This document shows positions 1-8,286 of a stretch of 64,000 bases of DNA, piece by piece (the first letter of the stretch is position 1; every line of letters starts with the position of its first letter). The DNA comes from Paenibacillus sp. 453mf. Its GTDB lineage: Bacteria; Bacillota; Bacilli; Paenibacillales; Paenibacillaceae. A program made the translations under genes and the position numbers. The notes below the pieces were generated by a model. The model did no database searches and had not been told where the DNA came from. It was given only the letters and a program-made list of their open reading frames with translations. The stretch covers positions 1,106,862 through 1,170,861 of the forward strand of contig NZ_FPAC01000001.1 in the NCBI RefSeq assembly GCF_900116105.1. The letters are read 5' to 3'.

Positions 1-1
1 T

Positions 2-31
2 CAAATGTCAGCGGCAACGCCGGTTAGGTAA
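2..31 (+). CDS. possible 3' end of an upstream gene (partial)
   Basis: An open frame enters from the left edge and stops with TAA just before the ribosome site of the next gene. Only about nine codons are visible and a second frame also stops nearby, so neither frame nor product can be assigned. The tight spacing to the phosphatase gene suggests an operon. Confidence 0.25.
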   Translation, partial: QMSAATPVR

Positions 32-45
32 GGGGGAGTTAAGAA

Positions 46-885
46 GTGAAATCTTTGCGAATGTCTATGCCTGGTCATGAAAAAGCACATCCGGAAGGGA
101 ATTTTCACTTTGTCAGTTCACAGCAAGCAGATCATCCCCTAACCTCCTATAAAGGTCGGCTTATGTGTCGTTATGGTTATGGGCTGGCCGCAGAATCGGC
201 AACCTATGGGGATAATGGTCAAGACTTTGCAGCAATTCATGTAGAAGGTGATATCTGTACATTTGTTCTGTGCGATGGGGTCTCTATGAGTTATTATGGT
301 GATTTTGCCGCAAGATATTTAGGAAAGGCACTGCATGGGTGGATGCTGGAGACGAAGGAGTGGTCAGTCTCACGGCTACATCAATATTTGACGAATATTA
401 CGATTCCTGCCTCCAGAGAACTGAGTACATACCAAGCTGCTCACCACGAAAAGGTTCCAATTATGCTGCGAGAAGTGCTGGAGACGAAGAAGAGGCATGG
501 CAGCCAGTCCATGTATATTTGCGGCAGAATTCAGCTTGGCTCCGGAAAAAAAGGCACCCGTCTTCAGCTTGCCTGGCAGGGAGACTCAAGAATCCGTTTG
601 TTTCAGAGCGGAACGGAACTTGAACAATTCTTTGAAATGACAAGGGCTACATCCGAGCGTTGGTCTACATTACAAGGACCGATTGGTGGAACGCCACATA
701 TCTATGAGAGAAGCTTCAAATCAGGTGAAGAAATTGTACTGAGGCTATATACGGATGGTATGGGTGAGCTTGACCCTATTGGACTGCATTTGCCAGACGA
801 GCAGATCCAAGTGCTCCTGGATGCGCATCATACAGGTGGTCTTGAGGATGACGCTGCATTTATCGAGATCAGCTTTACCTCGTAA
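46..885 (+). CDS. PP2C-like serine/threonine protein phosphatase
   Basis: This 279-residue cytoplasmic protein has the spaced acidic motifs of the metal-dependent PP2C fold: GDNGQD near residue 56, CDG near 77, a GDSR segment near 180, YTDGMGE near 236 and a final EDDAAF near 268. Those aspartates would bind two Mn/Mg ions used to hydrolyse phosphoserine or phosphothreonine. The start is GTG behind an AGGGGGAG ribosome site. It lies just downstream of an unseen gene, and in related genomes such phosphatases often sit with kinases or vWA proteins, so a kinase partner may lie to the left. The family call is fairly secure; the substrate is unknown. Confidence 0.7.
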   Translation: MKSLRMSMPGHEKAHPEGNFHFVSSQQADHPLTSYKGRLMCRYGYGLAAESATYGDNGQDFAAIHVEGDICTFVLCDGVSMSYYGDFAARYLGKALHGWMLETKEWSVSRLHQYLTNITIPASRELSTYQAAHHEKVPIMLREVLETKKRHGSQSMYICGRIQLGSGKKGTRLQLAWQGDSRIRLFQSGTELEQFFEMTRATSERWSTLQGPIGGTPHIYERSFKSGEEIVLRLYTDGMGELDPIGLHLPDEQIQVLLDAHHTGGLEDDAAFIEISFTS

Positions 886-1040
886 GTGACCGTATTCATC
901 GTTAGAATGGAACATAAGTTAGATTCTATCTCAAAATATACAACGATTGAATTATTAAAACGCTCCTGTTGTGGGCATTCTTATGTATGAGCCACATGTG
1001 CTCTTTGTACATACTATAGCCTAAGGAGTGACCAAGAAGG

Positions 1041-1844
1041 ATGTCTTCAAGTCAACGTATACGTTTTCAAGGGAAAACGGCTTTAGTAACCGGAGCCGGT
1101 TCCGGAATCGGGAAGGCAGTTGCCATTAAGCTGGCACAGGAAGGTGCGAATGTCGCTTTATTTGATCTTATAGATAAACGTACCCATGAAACAGAACAAG
1201 AGATTCTAGCAATGGGCATGGGAAAAGTTCGTGCCTATGATGTTGATATTTCCGATGCAGCACGTGTTGCCGATGCGATAGAGAAGACGGTAAGAGAGCT
1301 TGGCGGCATCGATATTATTTTTGCCAATGCGGGAATTAACGGTGTTGTGGCGCCCCTTGAGGATATTGATGTGGAGGATTGGCAGAACACCATAACGACA
1401 AATCTCGGAGGCACTTTTTTTACAGTAAAATATGCCATTCCCCATATGAAGAAAGATGATGGAGGAAGCATTATTATAACAAGCTCGATCAACGGAAACT
1501 ACACTTTCTCGAATATAGGGATGAGTGCATACAGTACTTCCAAAGCGGGTCAGGTTGCCTTTGCCAAGATGGCAGCGCTGGAGCTGGCCAAATTTAACAT
1601 TCGAGTCAATGTAATTTGCCCGGGTGCAATCTCGACAAATATTGATCAGAGCACAGAAAAATCAGAAGAGCTGAATGAAATATCAATTAAGATGGAGTTT
1701 CCGGATGGTCGTCAGCCGCTGGCTCATGGTCCAGGTAAACCGGAGGAGGTTGCGGACTTGGTCGCTTTTCTGGCATCTTCTGAATCGAAGCATATTACAG
1801 GTGCACAGATTGTTATCGATGGAGCAGAGTCCCTCTTAAGCTGA
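1041..1844 (+). CDS. SDR-family NAD(P)-dependent oxidoreductase
   Basis: This is a classical short-chain dehydrogenase of 267 residues. The cofactor loop TGAGSGIG is at residues 17-24, the NAG motif of the fourth strand near 96, and the catalytic Ser plus Tyr-x-x-x-Lys (YSTSK) near 150-168. It would oxidise or reduce an alcohol/carbonyl with NAD(P)H. The C-terminus (ITGAQIVIDGA) is the usual SDR end. An AAGGAG site precedes the ATG and a strong terminator follows, so it is probably monocistronic. The substrate cannot be told; FabG-like or sugar-alcohol dehydrogenase roles are both possible. Confidence 0.88.
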   Translation: MSSSQRIRFQGKTALVTGAGSGIGKAVAIKLAQEGANVALFDLIDKRTHETEQEILAMGMGKVRAYDVDISDAARVADAIEKTVRELGGIDIIFANAGINGVVAPLEDIDVEDWQNTITTNLGGTFFTVKYAIPHMKKDDGGSIIITSSINGNYTFSNIGMSAYSTSKAGQVAFAKMAALELAKFNIRVNVICPGAISTNIDQSTEKSEELNEISIKMEFPDGRQPLAHGPGKPEEVADLVAFLASSESKHITGAQIVIDGAESLLS

Positions 1845-1874
1845 TTATGTTAACTATATGAATTGAAGCAGATG

Positions 1875-1904
1875 ACCGTTTCCCTTGCAGGAAACGGTTT
1901 TTTT
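1875..1904 (+). terminator. rho-independent terminator after the SDR gene
   Basis: A 9-bp perfect stem (ACCGTTTCC / GGAAACGGT) with a short loop is followed directly by seven T residues. Confidence 0.85.
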
Positions 1905-2002
1905 CGTTATTTTTAGAGGAACGATTGAACACGGGCAGTATTACTAAAATGCATTAATGTGCCGTCATTAGATTCTAAGTTCTGACTAAGGGAGGTATAT
2001 AA

Positions 2003-2380
2003 GTGAGTATATTTTCAAGAATTGCTGAACAGAAGATTGCTGAGGCGATGAAAAGAGGGGAGCTGGATCATCTGCCAGGAGCAGGTAAGCCGCTTGTGAT
2101 TGAAGATTTATCTCATGTTCCAGAGGACCTTCGGGCTTCGTATAAAATACTGAAGAATTCAGGATATCTTCCGCCAGAACTTGAACTGCAGCAGGAATGC
2201 CTTAGCCTAGAGCAGATGATTCGATTATGTCAGGTAGCAGAAGATAAGGAACAAATGATCAAAAAGCTGACCGAAAAACAAATCAAGCTTAGAATCATGC
2301 TGGAAGAAAGGGGGATTAGCCACAGCCCCTCCCTTCGAGGCTACGAAGAGAAAATAAGCAGTAAATTAGGGGATGAATAA
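2003..2380 (+). CDS. DUF1992 (DnaJ-C28 conserved domain) protein
   Basis: This 125-residue protein has the hallmark N-terminal pattern of the DUF1992 family: an amphipathic stretch FSRIAEQKIAEAM, then GELDHLPGAGKPL, then PEDLRASYKILKNSGYLPPE. In eukaryotes this region occurs in DnaJ homologue subfamily C member 28; bacterial members are short and uncharacterised. The start is GTG, set by GGGAGGT 7 bases upstream. It is followed by hrpB after 48 bases and may be cotranscribed with it. No catalytic residues are evident. Confidence 0.85.
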   Translation: MSIFSRIAEQKIAEAMKRGELDHLPGAGKPLVIEDLSHVPEDLRASYKILKNSGYLPPELELQQECLSLEQMIRLCQVAEDKEQMIKKLTEKQIKLRIMLEERGISHSPSLRGYEEKISSKLGDE

Positions 2381-2428
2381 TTTAGATTAGAAATTAGAAA
2401 TTAACATCATTGGAGAGTTGAATATATC

Positions 2429-4939
2429 ATGCATAATGAGCATCAACAAGGAAGTCCTTTACCGATTGTTCAGATCATACCTGAATTAAAGCGGACGATG
2501 TCAGAGCATACGGCTGCAGTATTAATAGCTGAGCCAGGAGCGGGTAAAACAACGGTGGTTCCACTAGAATTATATAGAGAACCTTGGCTGGGCAAGAAGA
2601 AGATCATTATGCTCGAGCCTCGGCGGCTTGCTGCAAGAAATGCGGCAGCAAGAATGGCGAAGGCACTAGGTGAACCTATCGGTCAAACCGTGGGGTATCG
2701 TGTTCGCCACGACACGAAGGTGAGTCGCCATACGCGGATCGAAGTCGTGACAGAAGGTGTGCTGACCCGGCTGCTGCAGCAAGATCAAGGGCTCGAAGAT
2801 ACAGCCCTGCTTATATTTGATGAATTTCATGAACGGAATATACACGGAGACCTGTCGCTTGCCCTTGCGCTCGAGAGCAAGCTGCTCCTTCGAGAAGATT
2901 TGCGCATTCTTGTCATGAGTGCAACTTTAGAAGCTGAACCGGTATCACATTTGCTCGGTGGAGCTCCTGTGCTCACCTGCGAAGGCAGGACATTTCCAGT
3001 GGACACAAGCTATGTACCTGTGCCCATGAATACGGAGCTGGAGAATCATATGGCGCATGTGATCCAGCAGGGCTTGGGTAAGCATGAGGGCGATATCCTC
3101 GCTTTTTTGCCGGGGGCACGTGAGATTCACAAGACAGAACGATTGCTGCTGCATATGAATCTAGGGAGCTCTGTACATATCTGTCCTCTGTATGGTTCTA
3201 TGAATGCTATAGAGCAGGATGCTGCCATTCGGCCATCAAAGCCCGGGGAGCGCAAAGTTGTTCTGGCGACGACGATTGCTGAATCAAGTCTTACCATTGA
3301 AGGGATTACTGTCGTTGTTGATAGCGGACTGCGTAAAGAGTCGCTGTACTCTTCCCGCACAGGAATGAACAGACTCGTTACACGGCCTATATCAAAAGCA
3401 TCGAGCGATCAGCGTAGAGGTCGTGCAGGCCGAGTAAAGCCGGGAGTCTGTTATCGTCTGTGGAGTCCAATGGAGCAGGACGCCCGGCCGGAGTCCACAC
3501 GGCCAGAGATGTTGTCAGCGGATATGACTCAGCTGACGCTGGAGCTCTCAGCCTGGGGCGTGTCTGACCCAGGCGAGCTGAGCTGGCTGGATGCACCGCC
3601 GCCAGCTTCCTACGAAGAAGCCAAGCTGCTGCTGCGTACGCTTGGCTGTCTGGATGACCTCGGCACCATTACGAGCCGAGGTCGTGAGATCGCGGGTCTG
3701 GGAACTCACCCGCGACTCGGCAGCATGCTGCTGCAAGCGGCAGAGCTTGGGCTGGCCGAGGAGGCCAGCCTGCTCGCTGCACTGCTTGCAGAGGGCTCAT
3801 CCCGCATGGCAGGTGCCGCGGGATGGGACATTCGCCCGCAGCTCGCGCATATGCGGGCACCAGGGGCTCAAGATGCGGCTAGGCACCGCATCTTGCAGGA
3901 GAGCCGCCAGCTGCTGTCATCCCTAGCTCATCACCGGCAGAAGCCGGAGAATGGGCTCGGTATGGACGAATACAGCTGCGGCTTACTGCTTGCCTTTGCC
4001 TATCCGGATCGGATTGGGCAAAGAAGAGAGGACGGCCGCTACTTATTGTCGAGCGGCCGCGGTGCACGTTTCCAAGGAGCAGGTGCTGCTGCCTTGGGAA
4101 ACGAAGGGGATTACATCGTCGTTGCTGAGGCCGATGATCAAGGTGCGGATGGATTGATCCGGCTTGCGGCGCCTCTCTCAATCAGCGAACTTATGAAATA
4201 TAAGCCCGAATGGATTCAGCTCGAGCACGAAGTAAAGTGGGATTCTAAAACGCAAAGTGTGCGTGCTAAAAAACTACAGCGCATAGATGCCATTATATTG
4301 AAGGAAATGGCCTATCCTGATCCTCCGGAGGAGAGAGTCATACTCGCACTGCTTGAGGGCATAAAGTCGGAGGGACTTCGCCTGCTGACCTTGAGCAAAG
4401 CTGAGCTGCAACTGATAGAACGGATTAAATTCATGCATCGGGCTTATCCGGAATGGCCAGAACTTGCGAATGATATAGAACTTGTAGATTATATTGCAGA
4501 GCGGCTTGCTCCTTATCTGATCGGAATTAGAACAGCAGCTCAGCTTCAGAAGGTATCCATCGCTTCTGTCCTCATGGACAATCTGACCTGGGAGGAGCGG
4601 CAGCTGCTAGATCGAGAAGCGCCAACTCACTATACCGCACCGAGCGGATCGCGCGTTAAAATTGAATATAGTGGACAAGGAGCTCCTTACATTGCCATAA
4701 GACTCCAGGAAATGTTTGGCCTCGAGCGTACGCCGCTGATTGGTAATGGAAGGATTCCATTGACGGTTCACCTGTTGTCTCCGGCACAGCGTCCAGTCCA
4801 AGTGACCAAGGATCTGGAAAGCTTTTGGCGTGAGGGATATTTTGAAGTGAAAAAGGATCTGAAAGGCCGCTATCCGAAGCACTACTGGCCGGATAACCCG
4901 CTGGAAGCAGTGCCTACCAGCAGAGTCAGGCCCAAGTAA
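2429..4939 (+). CDS. hrpB: ATP-dependent helicase HrpB
   Basis: A full-length DEAH-type superfamily 2 helicase of 836 residues. Walker A GAGKTT is at 37-42, a DEFH Walker B near 129, the SAT motif III near 167, TTIAESSLTIEG near 285-296 and the arginine-finger motif QRRGRAGR near 330. The long C-terminal half matches HrpB, including the terminal segment ending in RYPKHYWPDNP. HrpB proteins are RNA-helicase-like and their physiological role is poorly defined. Codon use inside the central part (about 3.4-4.1 kb) is markedly more GC-rich than in neighbouring genes, but the frame is intact. Confidence 0.93.
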   Translation: MHNEHQQGSPLPIVQIIPELKRTMSEHTAAVLIAEPGAGKTTVVPLELYREPWLGKKKIIMLEPRRLAARNAAARMAKALGEPIGQTVGYRVRHDTKVSRHTRIEVVTEGVLTRLLQQDQGLEDTALLIFDEFHERNIHGDLSLALALESKLLLREDLRILVMSATLEAEPVSHLLGGAPVLTCEGRTFPVDTSYVPVPMNTELENHMAHVIQQGLGKHEGDILAFLPGAREIHKTERLLLHMNLGSSVHICPLYGSMNAIEQDAAIRPSKPGERKVVLATTIAESSLTIEGITVVVDSGLRKESLYSSRTGMNRLVTRPISKASSDQRRGRAGRVKPGVCYRLWSPMEQDARPESTRPEMLSADMTQLTLELSAWGVSDPGELSWLDAPPPASYEEAKLLLRTLGCLDDLGTITSRGREIAGLGTHPRLGSMLLQAAELGLAEEASLLAALLAEGSSRMAGAAGWDIRPQLAHMRAPGAQDAARHRILQESRQLLSSLAHHRQKPENGLGMDEYSCGLLLAFAYPDRIGQRREDGRYLLSSGRGARFQGAGAAALGNEGDYIVVAEADDQGADGLIRLAAPLSISELMKYKPEWIQLEHEVKWDSKTQSVRAKKLQRIDAIILKEMAYPDPPEERVILALLEGIKSEGLRLLTLSKAELQLIERIKFMHRAYPEWPELANDIELVDYIAERLAPYLIGIRTAAQLQKVSIASVLMDNLTWEERQLLDREAPTHYTAPSGSRVKIEYSGQGAPYIAIRLQEMFGLERTPLIGNGRIPLTVHLLSPAQRPVQVTKDLESFWREGYFEVKKDLKGRYPKHYWPDNPLEAVPTSRVRPK

Positions 4940-4951
4940 AAGCGTAGGCCT

Positions 4952-4976
4952 GTTTAGCTCTCCGAGAGAAGGGTAA
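4952..4976 (+). promoter_or_regulatory. sigma-B-like promoter of the general stress gene
   Basis: GTTTAG and GGGTAA are separated by 13 bases, close to the B. subtilis sigma-B consensus (GTTTAA, 12-15 bases, GGGTAT). It lies just after hrpB and 38 bases before the start of a YflT-type stress protein, the kind of gene sigma-B controls. Whether this organism has sigma-B cannot be seen here. Confidence 0.5.
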
Positions 4977-5013
4977 ATAAGAAACAAGTACTTATCTCAA
5001 GGAGGAATGAACA

Positions 5014-5607
5014 ATGTCAAAGCAAAAAGTAGTTGGTGTATTTGAGACAGATGAGGCAGCATCTCGTGCGATAGAGCAGTTGATAAGTAAAGGCTATACA
5101 AACGAAGAGATATCTGTGATCACAAGAAGCAAGGAAGATCAGAGAGCGATTGAGAGCGAGACAGGGACAAAAGCGCCTGAAGGGATTGCAACAGGTGCAG
5201 CTACGGGCGGTGTTCTCGGTGGACTTGCCGGATTGTTTGCAGGCGTCGGTGCGCTTGCCATTCCAGGTATTGGACCCATTCTTGCCGCAGGACCTATTGC
5301 TGCGACTTTAACTGGAGCAGCGGTCGGAGCTGGTGCAGGCGGTCTGGTCGGCGGTTTGGTTGGTCTCGGTATTCCTGAAGATGAAGCAAGGGAATATGAG
5401 AAGAATATCGATGAAGGCAAAATTCTTGTGCTTGTCGATCAAAAACATGCAGATACTGATGTTTACGGTGTGTTTAGAGACAACCGTTCGTTAAACGCGG
5501 ATCGATACGATGATCGTGCAAATAATATGCCGGGTCCAGACAGAGTGCCTGAGGATCGGGTGGAGCAGGAAGCGATGGGAACAAGAATTGATCGAACCTT
5601 GCGCTAA
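5014..5607 (+). CDS. YflT-domain general stress protein
   Basis: This 197-residue protein begins with the YflT (heat-induced stress protein) fold, KVVGVFETDEAASRAIEQL and ISVITRSKED, followed by a long glycine/alanine-rich hydrophobic segment at about residues 55-120. That segment has the GxxxG spacing typical of general stress protein 17M relatives. A conserved IPEDEAREYEKNIDEGKILV motif follows and the tail is hydrophilic. Function is unknown; relatives are induced by general stress. AAGGAGG precedes the ATG, a sigma-B-like promoter lies upstream and a terminator follows, so it is a single-gene unit. Confidence 0.85.
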   Translation: MSKQKVVGVFETDEAASRAIEQLISKGYTNEEISVITRSKEDQRAIESETGTKAPEGIATGAATGGVLGGLAGLFAGVGALAIPGIGPILAAGPIAATLTGAAVGAGAGGLVGGLVGLGIPEDEAREYEKNIDEGKILVLVDQKHADTDVYGVFRDNRSLNADRYDDRANNMPGPDRVPEDRVEQEAMGTRIDRTLR

Positions 5608-5654
5608 AGTGATTCTTGAGGGTTTATCGAAATTACAAAAATTCTAGATGCTTA

Positions 5655-5686
5655 AAAACCGCTTTTTAAACAAAGCGGTTTTTTTG
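5655..5686 (+). terminator. rho-independent terminator
   Basis: AAACCGCTTT and AAAGCGGTTT form a perfect stem around a six-base loop, followed by a run of T. Confidence 0.88.
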
Positions 5687-5742
5687 TGCTCAGATTCTTT
5701 TCCAGGGACAGCTCATCTCATTAATTATCTTTAGTCAAAACC

Positions 5743-5760
5743 TGAAAAATTCACATTAGT
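5743..5760 (+). repeat. 18-bp direct repeat, copy 1 (candidate Rtp site)
   Basis: TGAAAAATTCACATTAGT recurs 129 bases downstream with 16 of 18 bases identical. Both copies lie upstream of the Rtp homologue in a 460-base gene-free stretch. B. subtilis Rtp binds sites upstream of its own gene, so these are candidate binding sites; they resemble the B. subtilis terminator consensus only weakly. Confidence 0.45.
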
Positions 5761-5805
5761 AAAAAAACGGAAATTGAAATGAATGGTTTAGCGGGATGAG
5801 CTCCA

Positions 5806-5832
5806 TTCCAATGTAATCTCATTACAATGAAA
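5806..5832. promoter_or_regulatory. near-palindrome upstream of the Rtp homologue
   Basis: Arms TTCCAATGTAAT and ATTACAATGAAA are complementary at 10 of 12 positions around a CTC centre. The element lies between the two 18-bp direct repeats, a plausible position for a dimeric regulator or for an Rtp-type terminator element. Confidence 0.4.
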
Positions 5833-5871
5833 GCGATGATAAGATCCCCTTATAATTAATAATTCAATATA

Positions 5872-5889
5872 TGAAAAATTCTTATTAGT
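5872..5889 (+). repeat. 18-bp direct repeat, copy 2 (candidate Rtp site)
   Basis: TGAAAAATTCTTATTAGT differs from copy 1 only at the two central bases. It lies about 180 bases before the Rtp homologue start. Confidence 0.45.
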
Positions 5890-6004
5890 GGAATATATTT
5901 AGCTGAACTTAGTTTCTTTTGCTCTTAATGAGCTAATTCATCACGTGTTTATGTCAGATATTCTGTCTTAAAATAGGTATGTGAAAAAATAGAAGGATGT
6001 CAAG

Positions 6005-6046
6005 ATGAAAAAAGACGTTTATAATGAGAGAAAGTTGGTTATTTGA
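6005..6046 (+). CDS. 13-codon upstream reading frame before rtp
   Basis: ATG with a well placed AAGGA site opens a 13-codon frame (MKKDVYNERKLVI) that stops 25 bases before the Rtp homologue start. It could be a leader peptide coupling translation to rtp, or chance. There is no codon bias suggestive of attenuation. Confidence 0.25.
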   Translation: MKKDVYNERKLVI

Positions 6047-6070
6047 AATAAGTGGGAGGAGGATACTTGC

Positions 6071-6430
6071 ATGGCTTTTATGATATCCCAGCGGGCGTTC
6101 ATTAAACTCTACCTAATTACCATGGTAGAGCAGCATAGAGGATATGGTTATGAAATGCTTGAGGCCATGAAGGAAGAATTCAAAGGATTTGGTTATGTCC
6201 CGCCTCAGAGTGAAGTATACCGAGCGTTACATGAGCTTGTGCAAGAAGGGGTTTTTTACCGAACCAAAAGACTAAAGGGGAATGATCCTAGAATCGATTT
6301 TCAGGAAATCGTTTTGTATCATTTTACGGATGACGGGGAAGAGAAGGCAAGATTATACAAGAAGCAAGTCAAGACAGATCTGGACCGTTGCTTAGGCATG
6401 TTGAAGAAGGCGGAACAGGACAATTATTAA
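6071..6430 (+). CDS. rtp: replication termination protein homologue (Rtp family)
   Basis: This 119-residue winged-helix protein matches the 122-residue B. subtilis Rtp over essentially its full length. Shared blocks from memory include QRAF-KLY-ITM-EQ, EFK-G, EVYR-LHEL, VLY-F and LYKKQ-K-LDRC with the terminal coiled-coil helix. In B. subtilis, Rtp dimers bind Ter sites and block replication forks in one direction. The start is fixed by GGGAGGAGG 8 bases upstream. The wing differs in length and sequence from the Bacillus protein. A more general PadR-like regulator role is the alternative, but the dimerisation helix is specifically Rtp-like. Confidence 0.82.
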   Translation: MAFMISQRAFIKLYLITMVEQHRGYGYEMLEAMKEEFKGFGYVPPQSEVYRALHELVQEGVFYRTKRLKGNDPRIDFQEIVLYHFTDDGEEKARLYKKQVKTDLDRCLGMLKKAEQDNY

Positions 6431-6514
6431 TATTTTGAGAAATTGATCCAACTGATTATATCTAAAGTGAGGAATTTGTATATATCACAAAAGTAAGTAG
6501 GGAAGGAGAGATCA

Positions 6515-7522
6515 ATGATGAGCGAAAAAATCCGATGGGGAATTATGAGCACCGCAAAGATAGCCAGAACAGCGGTTATTCCTGCAATACAGAACTCTAA
6601 CCGGGGTGAAGTTGTAGCCATTGCCAGCCGTAATGAGAGCAGAGCAGCAGAGGCCGCTGCCGAGCTGGATATTTCCAAGGCTTACGGAAGCTATGACGCT
6701 CTACTTGCTGATGAGGAGATCGACGCTGTCTACATTGCTGTTCCTAACCATATGCATATGGAGTGGACGATTAAAGCCGCGAGAGCCGGCAAGCATGTAT
6801 TGTGTGAGAAACCGGCAGCACTCAATGAGGAGCAGGTCAGACAGATGATTGATATTTGCAATCAGGAACAGGTCGTCTTTGCTGAAGCTTTTATGTATAG
6901 ATATCATCCTAAGCATAGAAGGGTACAAGAAATTATTGAGAGCGGTGAAATCGGACAGGTAAGAGCGATTCATGCGAATTTCACTTATAACAATTGCTAT
7001 GATACAGACAATGTGCGCTTCAAGAAGGAAATGGGCGGGGGCTCTTTGTATGATGTCGGCGTATACCCGATCTCAGCGGCAAGAATGTATCTCGGACAAG
7101 AACCAGAAGCCGTTACGGTACATGCGTTGTTCTCATCTGAACATGACAATGTGGATATGATGGCCTCAGGGCTGGTGGAATTTCCTGACAAGGTTGCGCT
7201 TACTTTTGATTGCGGAATGTGGGCATGCTCCCGAGCTGAGCTTGAAATACTTGGTACAGAGGGGAGAATCGAGCTTCCAAAAGTGTTTGGATGGGAGAAC
7301 AGCGATATTCCTCCGCAAATCATCATACATACAGATGATGTGTCCAGAGAAGAGCGAATCTCAGTTTCCAACTCATTTGTTCTCCAAGCTGAGGCGTTCG
7401 CCGATGCGATATTGGATGGAACACCGCTTCCCTTTACGACAGAGGATGCACTTCTTAATATTCGTGTAGTGGAAGCCTGTATTACTTCTGCACAGAACCG
7501 CGAACGCATCGCGCTGCTGTAA
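6515..7522 (+). CDS. Gfo/Idh/MocA-family oxidoreductase
   Basis: This 335-residue protein has an N-terminal Rossmann domain (WGIMSTAKIARTAVIPAI) and the family motif EKPAA near residue 96. The C-terminal alpha/beta domain begins with the conserved FMYRYHP segment near 128 and contains GGGSLYDVGVYPI. Such enzymes oxidise or reduce sugars or inositols with NAD(P). It stands alone between the Rtp homologue and an ArsR-type regulator, so the substrate is not indicated. Tandem ATGs at 6515 and 6518 follow an AAGGAG site. Confidence 0.88.
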   Translation: MMSEKIRWGIMSTAKIARTAVIPAIQNSNRGEVVAIASRNESRAAEAAAELDISKAYGSYDALLADEEIDAVYIAVPNHMHMEWTIKAARAGKHVLCEKPAALNEEQVRQMIDICNQEQVVFAEAFMYRYHPKHRRVQEIIESGEIGQVRAIHANFTYNNCYDTDNVRFKKEMGGGSLYDVGVYPISAARMYLGQEPEAVTVHALFSSEHDNVDMMASGLVEFPDKVALTFDCGMWACSRAELEILGTEGRIELPKVFGWENSDIPPQIIIHTDDVSREERISVSNSFVLQAEAFADAILDGTPLPFTTEDALLNIRVVEACITSAQNRERIALL

Positions 7523-7566
7523 ATGATCCTATCTTTAACGCAGAACAACAACAGCATAGAAAATTT

Positions 7567-7616
7567 AACGTCTCTGTTTGGTTGGTAACAACGATCCATT
7601 GGAGGCGTTATTTTTT
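7567..7616 (+). terminator. weak terminator-like hairpin
   Basis: AACGTCTC pairs imperfectly with GAGGCGTT across a 27-base loop, followed by TATTTTTT. The loop is long, so this is tentative. Confidence 0.3.
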
Positions 7617-7683
7617 GATTTTTGACCTGCCTGGAACATCACCATATAATAGAATGCAACACTTATCAAAGGTGGGATCTTAA

Positions 7684-8250
7684 ATGAATAATAAAGTGCT
7701 AACTACGATGGAGGAAGTCAAGACGTATTCCGATCCTTACCGACTTCAAATATTAAACGTATTTCATAGATTGGGCAAACCTGCCACGGTAAAAGAAGTA
7801 GCAGACGAGCTGGGTGAACTGCCAGCGAAAGTTTATTATCATGTTAAGAAGCTTGAAAGGGTAGGTTTGCTCTCGCTCGTGGAGACAAGAGAAATCAACG
7901 GGATCATAGCGAAATATTATGAGGTTTTCCCCGGCGAGATTATTGTCAGCCGAGGGACGGAGGAAGATGAGCCGATGAGGCAGGTTGTCGCTGCCGAGAA
8001 TGCATCGCATATTACGGCTTTGTTTGAACAGAATAAGCAGAGCTTTGTTCAGCGCCTGGACGCAGGAGATCACTCCTCTGTGCATTTGCTGAACCGTGCG
8101 ATTTATGTGTCCGAAGAAGAAGCCAAAGAGCTGTACACCCAAATTGTGAAGCTGTGCGAGCCGTATTTTGTGAAGCGCAAAGAGAAAGGCGTTAACAGTT
8201 ATGAAGTATTTGCAACCGTCGTAGAACATATGAAAAACATGAAATCATAA
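7684..8250 (+). CDS. ArsR-type winged-helix transcriptional regulator
   Basis: This 188-residue protein opens with an ArsR-like winged helix: SDPYRLQILNVF, then the recognition region ATVKEVADELGELPAKVYYHVKKLERVGLL. The C-terminal domain is helical and unrecognised, with no cysteine metal site visible. Relatives are described as helix-turn-helix proteins of unknown target. It forms its own unit between a MocA-type oxidoreductase and a convergent YteA-like gene, separated from the latter by a shared hairpin. Confidence 0.75.
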   Translation: MNNKVLTTMEEVKTYSDPYRLQILNVFHRLGKPATVKEVADELGELPAKVYYHVKKLERVGLLSLVETREINGIIAKYYEVFPGEIIVSRGTEEDEPMRQVVAAENASHITALFEQNKQSFVQRLDAGDHSSVHLLNRAIYVSEEEAKELYTQIVKLCEPYFVKRKEKGVNSYEVFATVVEHMKNMKS

Positions 8251-8255
8251 ATAAA

Positions 8256-8272
8256 GGGCCGTTATCCGGCCC
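8256..8272. terminator. bidirectional hairpin between convergent genes
   Basis: GGGCCG and CGGCCC flank a five-base loop. On the minus strand it is followed by TTTATTTAT, so it may serve the YteA-like gene as well as the ArsR-type gene. Confidence 0.6.
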
Positions 8273-8286
8273 GATCTATTATATAT

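Noticed and set aside
3591..3926. 111-codon + frame inside hrpB
   Set aside because: It overlaps the conserved helicase frame in its GC-rich part and reads as Arg/Cys/Ala-rich sequence without a domain.
5608..6430. Claim that the window spans the replication terminus
   Set aside because: An rtp gene does not prove it. Genes on both sides lie mainly on the + strand, so no switch of strand bias is visible here.
6997..7599. 200-codon minus-strand open frame opposite the MocA-type gene
   Set aside because: Its composition (Ser/Cys-rich, no domain) is that of an antisense shadow; the + strand gene has clear family motifs and a ribosome site.
7753..8229. 158-codon minus-strand frame opposite the ArsR-type gene
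   Set aside because: Shadow frame; the winged-helix motif and terminator support the + strand gene.
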